Shown here in pieces: positions 1-8,737 of a DNA stretch of 64,000 nucleotides. The notes beneath the pieces were generated by a model. The model was given only the letters and a program-made list of their open reading frames with translations, was not told the DNA's origin and ran no database searches. Numbering within the stretch: position 1 is the stretch's first letter; each line of letters starts with the position of its first letter. The position numbers and the translations under genes are program-made. Origin of the DNA: an uncultured Flavobacteriaceae bacterium (GTDB lineage: Bacteria; Bacteroidota; Bacteroidia; Flavobacteriales; Flavobacteriaceae); the NCBI GenBank assembly GCA_947503105.1, contig CANNCM010000004.1, positions 62,001 to 126,000 of the forward strand, written 5' to 3'.

Positions 1-1487
1 TTATCGGTGCTCTTTTGATGACGCTTGGACATGCATCTATGGCCATAGAAACGCCACTCTTTCTCTATATTGGAATCGCCTTTTTGATCTTAGGTAATGG
101 TTTCTTTAAACCCAATATGACATCAATCATATCAAAAATGTACGATGGCCATGATGAGAAAAAAGATGGCGCTTACAATATTTTCTATATGGGTGTCAAT
201 GCAGGTGCATTTCTTGGAATCATGCTTTGTGGTTGGGTAGGAGAAAAAGTAGGATGGAGTTATGGATTTGGATTGGCGGGAATATTTATGTTGCTTGGAA
301 TGCTTCAATTTTATTATGCTCAGCCCCTGTTTGGCGATATTGGTTCTAAACCACAAAACGAACGAAAGGACCTCATAGATGACCTAGTTGATAACAAATC
401 TAAAGACGAAAAAACTGCTGTGAAACTCAATACATTTCGTCCAATCGATTATCTTCTCATTGGAATTTTTACCCTATCCGCACTCATATTTATCATAAAT
501 GATCCATTGAGTCAAATAGGACAGATAAACACCCTCAACTTTACAATTGCGGGTATGAAAGATTCTTTGTTTTTTGCAGTTCTTGCAGCTGTTTCATTCA
601 TTTTACTTTTAATAATTAGAATCCCACGATACACCAAAATTGAACGCGATCGTATGATTGCATTCACCATATTTTGCCTATTTACAGTCTTCTTTTGGGC
701 GGCTTTTGAACAAGCAGCCGGTTCGCTTCCCATTTATACAAGAGACTTTACTGACCGATTTTTAGAGGGTAATGCCGCCAATATTTTTAAACTTATTGAT
801 TTAATTGTTACAGTAGTGCCATTGCTCATCATTACCTATGTCCTTTGGAGTTTGTTTCGTCAAACCTTCAGTAGAATTGGGCGGTCCAATATTATTTTGG
901 GCTTCAGCTTTTTGATTGTCTGGGCGATTGTAATTTTTAAATTATACACCGAATATAATGACACCAGTACAGAGGTGCCAGTCACATGGTTTGCCATACT
1001 AAACTCATTGTTTATCATCATTTTTGCACCATTATTTACAAAATGGTGGGACAGCCAATACAATCCACCAGCATCAGTCAAATATTTCTTAGGATTATTT
1101 CTTCTAGGAGTTGGATTTGCGTTTTTAGCCTTTGGGGCTAGAAATCTTCCTGCAGGAGCAGAAACTGCAACATTAAGTATGGCGTGGTTAGTGTTTGCCT
1201 ATTTATTTCATACCCTTGGCGAATTGTGTTTATCTCCAATGGGGCTGTCTTATTTGAGTAAACTCGTTCCTGCTAGAATGATTGCAGTCATGTTTGGAGT
1301 GTATTATTTGGCAATAGCCATTGGAAATAAATTGGCACACTCTGTAGGAGCAGAAGTTGAAAATATCACAAAAGAATACAGTTTATCGACTTTCTTTTTG
1401 ATTTTTACTATCGTTCCAATTGCCATTGGAGTGGTGTCCTTGGTTTTACATCCGTTACTTAAAAAACTCATGCACGGGGTGAGATAA
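1..1487 (+). CDS. POT-family proton-coupled oligopeptide transporter (5' end outside window)
   Basis: This is a major facilitator superfamily transporter of the POT/PTR2 family, which imports di- and tripeptides with protons across the inner membrane. The frame is open from base 3, so the first transmembrane helices lie upstream of the window and no start codon should be assigned here. The family signature is visible as NGFFKPN followed by YNIFYMGVNAG and then the segment FFWAAFEQ, which contains the conserved Glu-Gln region of helix 7. At least nine further hydrophobic segments follow, ending in a short basic tail (KKLMHGVR). Recognition of the family is secure, but the substrate is inferred from the family only. 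Confidence 0.93.
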   Translation, partial: IGALLMTLGHASMAIETPLFLYIGIAFLILGNGFFKPNMTSIISKMYDGHDEKKDGAYNIFYMGVNAGAFLGIMLCGWVGEKVGWSYGFGLAGIFMLLGMLQFYYAQPLFGDIGSKPQNERKDLIDDLVDNKSKDEKTAVKLNTFRPIDYLLIGIFTLSALIFIINDPLSQIGQINTLNFTIAGMKDSLFFAVLAAVSFILLLIIRIPRYTKIERDRMIAFTIFCLFTVFFWAAFEQAAGSLPIYTRDFTDRFLEGNAANIFKLIDLIVTVVPLLIITYVLWSLFRQTFSRIGRSNIILGFSFLIVWAIVIFKLYTEYNDTSTEVPVTWFAILNSLFIIIFAPLFTKWWDSQYNPPASVKYFLGLFLLGVGFAFLAFGARNLPAGAETATLSMAWLVFAYLFHTLGELCLSPMGLSYLSKLVPARMIAVMFGVYYLAIAIGNKLAHSVGAEVENITKEYSLSTFFLIFTIVPIAIGVVSLVLHPLLKKLMHGVR

Positions 1488-1496
1488 CATAAAAAA

Positions 1497-1691
1497 ATGA
1501 TTTGCATAAAAACTGAAATACCAGAGTATTTATGTCAAATAGATGACGAATTAAAAGCCATTTATCATAGTAAAGATTCAGTCTGTATTTGGGTATTTAA
1601 AACGCGTCAAGAAAGAAATTCATTTGTTGAAGAAACCATTGGAATGAATAAAAACCAACGAACTCATTATTATACAACTAAATATGCTTAA
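1497..1691 (+). CDS. Small conserved-looking hypothetical protein, 64 aa
   Basis: A soluble 64-residue protein with no signal peptide and no recognised domain. It is mixed charged/aromatic with three Cys. It starts 9 bp after the transporter stop, and its last 8 bp overlap the start of the thioredoxin gene (ATG at 1684), which suggests translational coupling in a three-gene unit. The tight packing and the absence of a better frame support a real gene. The function is unknown. Confidence 0.55.
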   Translation: MICIKTEIPEYLCQIDDELKAIYHSKDSVCIWVFKTRQERNSFVEETIGMNKNQRTHYYTTKYA

Positions 1692-2235
1692 ACTAAAAAA
1701 TCTATTAGTAATCCTTGTTGTTTTATTGCCTTTTTCTAGTCATGCTCAAGATATCAACTGGTTGAGTATGGATGAGGCTTTGGCCAAACAAAAAGAGATT
1801 CCAAAAAAAATAATGATTGATATGTACACCACATGGTGTGGGCCGTGTAAAATGTTAGACCGCAATACGTTTTCTAATCCCAAACTTGCAGAATATGTCA
1901 ATGCCAATTACTATGCCGTGAAGTTTAATGCAGAAGGCAACGAGTCGGTGCAGTTTAATGGGCAACCCCTTACTAATCCCAATTACGATCCTGCTAAAGC
2001 CAGACGTCGAAATAGCCAACATCAATTGGCGCAATATTTTGGTGTAACCGCCTATCCAACCATTGTTTTTTTGGGTGAAAACGCAGCGTTTTTAGCGCCA
2101 ATTCCTGGGTACAAATCTCCAGAACAATTAGAGCTGTATCTCAAACTTTTTGCAACAGACACCTACAAAACCATCAATAGTCAAGAGGCCTTTAATGCCT
2201 ACTATAAATCGTTTAAACCCTCTTTTGCACCATGA
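1684..2235 (+). CDS. Exported thioredoxin-fold protein, 183 aa
   Basis: A Sec signal peptide (about residues 1-22, ending SSHAQ) is followed by a thioredoxin domain. The redox motif is W51-C52-G-P-C55-K, and a cis-Pro region (AYPTIVF) lies about 75 residues later. An insertion rich in Asn/Arg sits between them. This is the thioredoxin_7-like layout common in Bacteroidota, and it probably acts as a periplasmic thiol-disulfide oxidoreductase or reductase partner. The last 34 bp overlap the 3' end of the converging comEC tail. Partner proteins cannot be inferred. Confidence 0.85.
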   Translation: MLKLKNLLVILVVLLPFSSHAQDINWLSMDEALAKQKEIPKKIMIDMYTTWCGPCKMLDRNTFSNPKLAEYVNANYYAVKFNAEGNESVQFNGQPLTNPNYDPAKARRRNSQHQLAQYFGVTAYPTIVFLGENAAFLAPIPGYKSPEQLELYLKLFATDTYKTINSQEAFNAYYKSFKPSFAP

Positions 2236-2771
2236 TTTAGATCATAAATAAATGCACCGTCTTCAAAAGTATAATGCAATTTGATGCCTTTATTTACGCA
2301 CGTTTTTATCCAACGCTTAACAAAACTTCTGTAATTGCTTCCATCGGCAATAATTAGTTCGGGCTGTAGGGTTTCAATGAGTTTTTCGAGATGTATTTTT
2401 GGACTATTTCTAAGTAATATCCAGTTAAATTTCACAGCTTTAAAATCAAAATAGCCAAGACTATCTACAACAAGCAATTTTTTATCACTAATAAAATAAA
2501 AGCGTTTTAAGCTTGAATTTGATATTTTTTCAACACCTTTAGCAGTTGCGTAATCTGTTGTAAATGAAGACTGTATGTTGTTTTTTTTTGTGCTGTGGAT
2601 TTCAAAATTTGTACCATTTTTAAACCCTAAAACGCTGTGTTTTGTTTTTTGAAAAATTATAAATTTTTGTTTAGTATCAAATTTAAAAGTAAATAAGACA
2701 TACAGTTGAAGCAATAGAATAGCAGAGCCCAATACGAGTAGATTTTTGAATGTTTTCTTTGTGATGTATAA
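2202..2771 (-). pseudogene. comEC: comEC C-terminal part, separated by a frameshift
   Basis: This open frame continues ComEC after the ten-base A run at 2770-2779 (T run on the coding strand). Read from the run it gives LYITKKTFKNLL and then a hydrophobic helix. A soluble region follows with ILLRNSPKIHLEKL, IIADGSNYRSFVKRW and EDGAFIYDL, which is the usual C-terminal segment of flavobacterial ComEC. The only start inside it is a TTG at 2732 within the helix, so it is unlikely to be an independent gene. It needs a -1 shift relative to the upstream frame. Whether the shift is real, phase-variable or a sequencing indel cannot be decided here. Confidence 0.8.
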
Positions 2772-4252
2772 AAAAAAAATACGATAATCAAATATAAAAG
2801 CATTAACATATAGAGGTCAAAAGTGATATTTTTAAAAAGAAAAAACTCTAAATCTGCTACAAATTTTGTACAGCTGTTCATTAGTTGTATCAAATGTTCA
2901 AATACATAAACTAGCCACTCATTAATTTTTAACCCCTCAAAAATAATCATAAAAAAGCCCAGCCAAAGACACAACGTTAATGTTGGGATGATTAACAAAT
3001 TGGCAAGAAAAAACAGACCAGGAAATTGATGAAAATAGTAAAGACTAAGAGGTAAAATTCCAATTTGTGCTGCAATGGATACGTTTAAAAGTGTGATAAT
3101 GGGCTTTATTATAAAATGTTTAGCACGCCAAAAATGATCCAAAATGGGTTTGATGACTAAAATTCCTAAAACGGCACCGTAACTGAATTGAAACCCAACA
3201 TCAAACACATAATTAGGATGAATGATTAACATCACAAACGCCGAAATTGAAAGTGTATTGATGCTATTTCTTTGACGATTCAATCCGCTTGCGAGTGCAA
3301 AACAACTAAACATTGTTACTGATCGTACAATTGATGGACTTAATCCTGTAATGAATGCAAATGCCCATAAAATTATGATAATCATAACGCTACGTAATTT
3401 TTTGCCATTTCTTGTTCTTGATATCGGAAATAATAATAGTTCTAATATTTTCAATAAAATTCCAACATGAAGACCAGACAGTGCAAGAATATGCAACACT
3501 CCAGAATTTTTATAATTCACCTTAATATCTTCTGGGATTTCACTTCTTTTTCCTAAATAAAATGCTTTTAGAAATGCTTGTGCTGTTGAGTTTAGTGTTA
3601 ATTTATCAATCTTATTGTCTAAAAAATTTCGAGCCATTGAAGCCATTCCTTTGATGCTTTTTCGTCCTTTTTTTGTGAGGCTACCACCCTGTGAATCAAT
3701 AGTTATTAAATGATAAATTCCCTTGCGTTCTAAATATTTTTTATAACTAAACACATGAGGATTTTGAGGTGAATTGATAGCTTGTATTTTTGTTTTTATA
3801 TACAAAAGATCATCTGTTTTGTATGCTGCGATTGCAGTATCTTTCGGGGTTTGCACCAATATTATACCCTTAGATTTTTGTTGGTTGATTTGTAACACTT
3901 TTGCTTTGTACCGATTGTTGAATGCGGTAGGGTTCATTTCCTCTGTGATGCACAAAACTAAGGTGTCTGTATTGTCTTTTTTTAAGAAGTAGCTGTAGTG
4001 GTTTTTATGTGTTTTCGGATGATGAAGTTGTGCGCCAAAAGCACCCAAAACAACAAATAAAAGTAGTAAAAGACAGGAAACAATAAGGCCATTGTAAATG
4101 GATTTTTTGTAATGAAAAAGCAGGGATAACAAAAATATAAACCCCAAAATTAAGCACATTACATTTATGTTTGGTACCACAAATTCGCTTGCAAGAATAC
4201 CAACAATTAGGGCAGCAGTAAGTTTAGGAATGGGGAAACTATAGGGGTGCAT
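2657..4252 (-). CDS. comEC: ComEC/Rec2 competence channel, main part (frameshifted at 3' end)
   Basis: This is the inner-membrane channel that carries transforming single-stranded DNA into the cytoplasm. An N-terminal pair of membrane helices (about residues 10-65) is followed by a soluble DUF4131-like region. The competence domain follows, with the hallmark segment LHILALSGLHVGILL near residue 255 and many membrane segments. After VFFFY at the A10 run (2770-2779) the frame reads 38 residues of out-of-family sequence to a stop at 2657. The normal C-terminus lies in the next frame (2202-2771). As read, the protein is 531 aa instead of about 680. Confidence 0.9.
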   Translation of the reverse strand: MHPYSFPIPKLTAALIVGILASEFVVPNINVMCLILGFIFLLSLLFHYKKSIYNGLIVSCLLLLLFVVLGAFGAQLHHPKTHKNHYSYFLKKDNTDTLVLCITEEMNPTAFNNRYKAKVLQINQQKSKGIILVQTPKDTAIAAYKTDDLLYIKTKIQAINSPQNPHVFSYKKYLERKGIYHLITIDSQGGSLTKKGRKSIKGMASMARNFLDNKIDKLTLNSTAQAFLKAFYLGKRSEIPEDIKVNYKNSGVLHILALSGLHVGILLKILELLLFPISRTRNGKKLRSVMIIIILWAFAFITGLSPSIVRSVTMFSCFALASGLNRQRNSINTLSISAFVMLIIHPNYVFDVGFQFSYGAVLGILVIKPILDHFWRAKHFIIKPIITLLNVSIAAQIGILPLSLYYFHQFPGLFFLANLLIIPTLTLCLWLGFFMIIFEGLKINEWLVYVFEHLIQLMNSCTKFVADLEFFLFKNITFDLYMLMLLYLIIVFFFYTSQRKHSKIYSYWALLFYCFNCMSYLLLNLILNKNL

Positions 4253-4282
4253 TTTGGTTCATAAGTAGGTTTTTCAGTGGTG

Positions 4283-5395
4283 TTAACGCAGTGCTTTAAA
4301 CACTGCTTTGGCAACGTTTTGGCTTGCTCCTGGACCACCTAGTTTTTGTTCTAGAGCATCGTAATCGGATTTTATATTTTGTTGATTTTTGGGGTCTAAA
4401 ATATGTTTTAGTTCTGTGGTTAGGCGTTTTGTATTAAGGTCGTTTTGTATCAACTCACACACCACTTCACGGTCCATAATCAAGTTGACCAATGAAATAA
4501 ATTTTAGTTTTACCACTTGTTTTCCAATTTGATAAGACAACCAACTAGACTTGTAACAGACTACTTGTGGGACTTTAAATAGTGCAGTTTCTAGGGTTGC
4601 TGTTCCAGAAGTGACCAAAGCAGCACTGGCGATGCTCAACAAATCGTAGGTTTCATTGCTAATGAATGTTATGTTTTTATTCTTAATAAAACTTAAATAA
4701 AACGCTTTGGACTGGCTAGGCGCACCGGCAATTACAAATTGATATTCCGGAAAAGCATCGACCACAGATAACATTATGGCCAACATTTTTTTAATTTCTT
4801 GCTGACGACTACCTGGTAGAAGTGCAATAATGGGTTGGTTTCTCAATCCGTACTTTGCACGCAGGGCGTTTGCCTCTATTTTTGGACGTTGCGCTATGGC
4901 ATCAATCAGAGGGTGACCCACAAATGTAACCGGCATTTGGTGTTTAACTTCATAAAAATCTTTTTCAAAAGGTAAAATCACATACATTTTATCAACATCT
5001 CGCTTGATGTTATGAATGCGGTTTTCTTTCCATGCCCAAATTTGTGGTGAAATGTAATAGTGCGTTTTAAAATTATTGACTTTAGCCCATTTTGCAATAC
5101 GCATATTAAACCCTGGGTAATCTATAAAAATCAAGACATCAGGTTGAAAAGCGGTAATATCTTCTTTACAAAAGCTAATGTTTTTAAAAATTGTTCGAAG
5201 ATTCATTACCACTTCTAAAAAGCCCATAAAGGCCAAATCTTTGTAATGTTTGACCAACGTACCACCTGCATTTTGCATCAAATCGCCTCCCCAAACACGA
5301 AATTTGGCCTGAGGATCTTCTTTTTGCAGCGCTTTGATGAGGTTGGCACCATGTAAGTCGCCCGATGCTTCTCCTGCTATGATATAGTACTTCAT
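4283..5395 (-). CDS. lpxB: Lipid-A-disaccharide synthase
   Basis: This GT19 glycosyltransferase joins UDP-2,3-diacylglucosamine and lipid X to form the lipid A disaccharide at the inner membrane. The 370-aa protein begins with the signature MKYYIIAGEASGDLHGA. It also carries DYPGFNMRIAKW, the central LLPGSRQQEI motif and VTSGTATLETALF, all expected for LpxB. It is the last gene of a surE-small membrane protein-lpxB unit with a 2-bp gap to the preceding gene. The identification is firm. Confidence 0.97.
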   Translation of the reverse strand: MKYYIIAGEASGDLHGANLIKALQKEDPQAKFRVWGGDLMQNAGGTLVKHYKDLAFMGFLEVVMNLRTIFKNISFCKEDITAFQPDVLIFIDYPGFNMRIAKWAKVNNFKTHYYISPQIWAWKENRIHNIKRDVDKMYVILPFEKDFYEVKHQMPVTFVGHPLIDAIAQRPKIEANALRAKYGLRNQPIIALLPGSRQQEIKKMLAIMLSVVDAFPEYQFVIAGAPSQSKAFYLSFIKNKNITFISNETYDLLSIASAALVTSGTATLETALFKVPQVVCYKSSWLSYQIGKQVVKLKFISLVNLIMDREVVCELIQNDLNTKRLTTELKHILDPKNQQNIKSDYDALEQKLGGPGASQNVAKAVFKALR

Positions 5396-5397
5396 TT

Positions 5398-5691
5398 TTA
5401 GAGCTTAATTATAAATGTAACTAGGGCAATAAAAACAGTTGCGATCAATACACCAGCCGCATTGGCATCCTTTTTCTTTCGTATGAAATAAAAAAAACAG
5501 ATCAAATTGAGAATAGCCCCTAGACTGATGAGTTTGCCGAGAAAATTTTCGGATTGAGCAGCCTCTAAAACAGTCAGAATGCCATCGCTACGTCCAGAGA
5601 ATTTTGCCATTAAAGTTCCAACAATCAAAAGCCCAAGTGTATTGGCGATTAACCCAATACTGATTCCTTTAACGATTTGAATTTTATCCAT
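5398..5691 (-). CDS. Small integral membrane protein between surE and lpxB, 97 aa
   Basis: The 97-residue protein has three hydrophobic helices (about 10-30, 52-70 and 77-96) and the basic loop RKKKD before the last helix. Its start overlaps the surE stop by 8 bp and its stop is 2 bp from the lpxB start, so the three genes form one coupled operon. Small membrane genes at this position are familiar in flavobacterial genomes, but no function is known to me. A role linked to the envelope is only guilt by association. Confidence 0.8.
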   Translation of the reverse strand: MDKIQIVKGISIGLIANTLGLLIVGTLMAKFSGRSDGILTVLEAAQSENFLGKLISLGAILNLICFFYFIRKKKDANAAGVLIATVFIALVTFIIKL

Positions 5692-6460
5692 TTAAGTTCC
5701 AATTATTGAGTTCTTGAATGTAATAATGTGCCGTAAGATCAAATTGTACAGGAACAACCGAAACATAACCCTGTTTGAGCGCCCATTCGTCGGTGTCTTC
5801 TCCATTGTCTTGATTGATAAATTCTCCTGTCAACCAGTAATAGTTACGCCCCATAGGGCTTTGGCGTTTATCAAACTTTTCGATCCAATTGGCATTTGCT
5901 TGGCGACAAATTTTTATCCCTCTTATAACTTCATTTTTTTGACTCGGGAAATTAACGTTCAGAACAACACCTTTTTGTAATCCATTTTTAAGAACTTGAA
6001 GACAAATGGTTTTGATAAAAGTTTCGGTAGGTTCAAAATCGGCATCCCAATTGTAGTTCAATAAAGAAAAACCAATTGCAGGAATACCTTCCATTCCGGC
6101 TTCAATAGCGGCACTCATCGTCCCGGAGTAAATAACATTAATAGAAGAATTTGAACCATGGTTGATGCCGGAAACACACAAATCTGGTTTTCGATCTAAC
6201 AACTCATGTACCGCAAGTTTGACACAATCGGCAGGAGTACCAGATGTACTGTATTCTTTTTGTGGTCCATCGTCTATATGTTCTTCTTTACAATACAGCG
6301 TATCGTTAATTGTGATAGCATGTCCCATTCCGCTTTGTGGACTGTCTGGCGCCACCACAATAACTTCGCCAATCGTATTCATAACTTTAATTAATGTGCG
6401 AATTCCTGGTGCAGTAATTCCATCATCATTGGTGACAAGTATAAGTGGTTTTTTCGACAT
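5684..6460 (-). CDS. surE: 5'/3'-nucleotidase SurE
   Basis: SurE is a metal-dependent survival-protein phosphatase acting on nucleoside monophosphates. From the ATG at 6460 the protein is 258 aa. It has the metal-binding TNDDG at residues 10-14, then PDSPQSGMGHAIT and the SGINHGSN loop, all SurE hallmarks. A GTG seven codons upstream (6481) is in frame but lies within a TAnnTTTG promoter element, so the ATG at 6460 is preferred. First gene of the surE-membrane protein-lpxB unit. Confidence 0.96.
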   Translation of the reverse strand: MSKKPLILVTNDDGITAPGIRTLIKVMNTIGEVIVVAPDSPQSGMGHAITINDTLYCKEEHIDDGPQKEYSTSGTPADCVKLAVHELLDRKPDLCVSGINHGSNSSINVIYSGTMSAAIEAGMEGIPAIGFSLLNYNWDADFEPTETFIKTICLQVLKNGLQKGVVLNVNFPSQKNEVIRGIKICRQANANWIEKFDKRQSPMGRNYYWLTGEFINQDNGEDTDEWALKQGYVSVVPVQFDLTAHYYIQELNNWNLNG

Positions 6461-6480
6461 TTTTTCTTTGTTTTCGTACA

Positions 6481-6488
6481 CAAAAGTA
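6481..6488 (-). promoter_or_regulatory. -7 promoter element of the surE-lpxB operon
   Basis: The minus strand reads TACTTTTG, matching the Bacteroidota -7 consensus TAnnTTTG. It lies 20 bp before the surE ATG at 6460. No well-spaced upstream TTG was found. Confidence 0.45.
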
Positions 6489-6611
6489 AGTATTTTGTCG
6501 TGGATAACTCACTTTTGAGTGCTTTAACAAAAAATTATATAGAATAGCACGCTTAGTTTTACATTTTTCTGTTATTTTAGAATTCAATTTGAATAATCAA
6601 GACTCAAGTCT

Positions 6612-8726
6612 ATGAAGCATATTAATATTTTTCTTTTGTCAATTTTTGTTGCATTAGCATCTTGCAGCTTTACAACTAAAACTTTTGACAATCCGGATAA
6701 GGATAAACTTTTAATGCAACTGATTACATATTTGTTGGAACAAGGCCACTTTCAGCCCAAAGATTTCAACGATGAATTTTCTGAGGAAGTCTACACTCGA
6801 TTTCTAAAAACTATCGATCCTTACAAACACTACTTTTATACTTCGGATATTAAGGAATTTGAGTCCTACAAAACAGAGCTTGACGATCAAATTAAAAACT
6901 ACGATGTACAGTTTTTTAATCTTGTTTACAACCGACTCGTTCAAAGGATAGAAGAGTCAAAAGCAGTATATACTCAAATTTTAGAACAACCATTTAATTA
7001 TGATTTAGATGAAAAATACCAGTCCAATCCAGACGAGCTGGATTTTGTTTCGTCCAAAAAAGAGATGACCGACCGCTGGCGTAAGCAATTGAAATTTAAC
7101 ACCCTAACAAACTATCACGATTTACTATCGGATAATGAAACTGAAGAAACCGAAACTAAAAAAACAATTTCTGAACTCGAAAAAGATGCTCGAGAATCAA
7201 CCTTAAAAAACTTGCAAGAGGTTTCAGTTTATTTTGAGGACATGACACGCAGTGATTGGCTTTCGATGTATATCAACGCCATTTCTGAAACATTTGATCC
7301 TCATACCTATTATTTTGCACCACAAGCCAAAGACCGTTTTGATGCAGAAATGTCTGGAAAATATGAAGGTATTGGTGCAAGACTTCAAAAGAAAATGGAC
7401 AAAATCAGTATTACAGAACTGATTTCTGGAGGGTCTGCTTGGCGACAAAATAAACTTCAAGTTGGGGATATCATTTTGAAAGTACGACAAGAAGACGAAG
7501 AAGAGGCAGTGAGTGTTGTTGGCATGCGTTTAAGCGATGCTGTGAAACTAATAAAAGGGCCTAAAGGGACAAATGTGGTTTTGACTCTCAAAAGAGTTGA
7601 TGGAACTATTGAAGATTTGATGATTCCTAGAGATGAAATTGAGCTCGAAGAAACCTATGCAAAATCGAGTATTGTACAAAAAGAGGATTATAAATTTGGA
7701 ATCATCAACTTACCTAAATTCTATATCGATTTTGAAGACGTGAATAGCAGAAATGCCACTTCGGATGTTAAAAGAGAAATTGAAAGACTTAAAGCAGAAG
7801 GAATGGAAGGTTTAGTTCTTGATTTGAGGAATAACGGCGGTGGTTCCCTAAAAACTGCAGTTGATATCGGAGGATTATTTATCAAAGAAGGACCAATTGT
7901 TCAGGTGCGCTCTACTGGTGAAGATCGTCAAGTATTGAGAGATAAAGATGCTAGTATAACTTGGGATGGGCCATTGGTTATTTTGGTGAATGAATTTTCA
8001 GCCTCAGCCTCAGAAATTTTAGCTGCAGCCATGCAAGACTACAAGCGCGCCATTGTTATTGGCAGCAAGCAAACCTATGGTAAAGGAACAGTTCAAAATG
8101 TGATTGATTTAAATAGAATGATCCGAAATAACACCAATGGCGATATGGGAGCTTTCAAGTTTACCACTCAAAAATATTACCGCATTAATGGAGGTTCTAC
8201 TCAGTTGGAGGGTGTTAAAAGTGATGTGGTGTTACCCAACCGCTACAGTTATGTTGATATGGGAGAAAAAGATCAAGACAACCCACTTCCATGGGATGAA
8301 ATTCAACCAGCATCTTACGATATTTGGGAAAGCTCTATTGACTATGAAATGACTGTGAAAAGAAGCAAAGAACGCATGAGCAATAGCGAAGAAATAAAAC
8401 TTATAGATGAAAATGCACAGTGGATTAAAAAAGTTCGCTCAAAGGATTTATTCAGTTTAAAATACGCTGATTATGATGCGAGTTTGAAGCAAAACGAGAA
8501 AGAATCAGAACGGTTTGAAACGCTATCCAATTACACAACAAATTTATCATTTGAATCTTTACCATATGAAAAGCCGATTATGGCTACAGATTCTATCTTC
8601 AAAACAAAACGAGAGCGTTGGCATGAATCATTAAGCAAAGATATTTACATGAACGAGGCCCTCAATGTTTTGGAAGACTTAAACAAAATGTTCAAAGTAA
8701 AGACACTATCTGCTCTTAAAAATTAG
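6612..8726 (+). CDS. Carboxy-terminal (tail-specific) processing protease, S41 family
   Basis: This is a Prc/Tsp-type periplasmic protease, 704 aa, with a lipoprotein-like signal (VALASC, lipid Cys near residue 19). An N-terminal helical domain is followed by a PDZ domain (about 235-330) and the S41 catalytic core. By alignment with E. coli Prc, the Ser-Lys dyad is S465 in FSASASEI and K491 in TYGKGT. A C-terminal DUF3340-like helical region follows. These proteases trim or degrade envelope proteins with exposed C-termini. The next gene starts 11 bp downstream. Confidence 0.94.
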   Translation: MKHINIFLLSIFVALASCSFTTKTFDNPDKDKLLMQLITYLLEQGHFQPKDFNDEFSEEVYTRFLKTIDPYKHYFYTSDIKEFESYKTELDDQIKNYDVQFFNLVYNRLVQRIEESKAVYTQILEQPFNYDLDEKYQSNPDELDFVSSKKEMTDRWRKQLKFNTLTNYHDLLSDNETEETETKKTISELEKDARESTLKNLQEVSVYFEDMTRSDWLSMYINAISETFDPHTYYFAPQAKDRFDAEMSGKYEGIGARLQKKMDKISITELISGGSAWRQNKLQVGDIILKVRQEDEEEAVSVVGMRLSDAVKLIKGPKGTNVVLTLKRVDGTIEDLMIPRDEIELEETYAKSSIVQKEDYKFGIINLPKFYIDFEDVNSRNATSDVKREIERLKAEGMEGLVLDLRNNGGGSLKTAVDIGGLFIKEGPIVQVRSTGEDRQVLRDKDASITWDGPLVILVNEFSASASEILAAAMQDYKRAIVIGSKQTYGKGTVQNVIDLNRMIRNNTNGDMGAFKFTTQKYYRINGGSTQLEGVKSDVVLPNRYSYVDMGEKDQDNPLPWDEIQPASYDIWESSIDYEMTVKRSKERMSNSEEIKLIDENAQWIKKVRSKDLFSLKYADYDASLKQNEKESERFETLSNYTTNLSFESLPYEKPIMATDSIFKTKRERWHESLSKDIYMNEALNVLEDLNKMFKVKTLSALKN

Positions 8727-8737
8727 GAGACTAAATT

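Noticed and set aside
6461-6481. GTG start for surE at 6481
   Set aside because: The codon lies inside a TAnnTTTG promoter element, and SurE proteins normally begin near the ATG at 6460.
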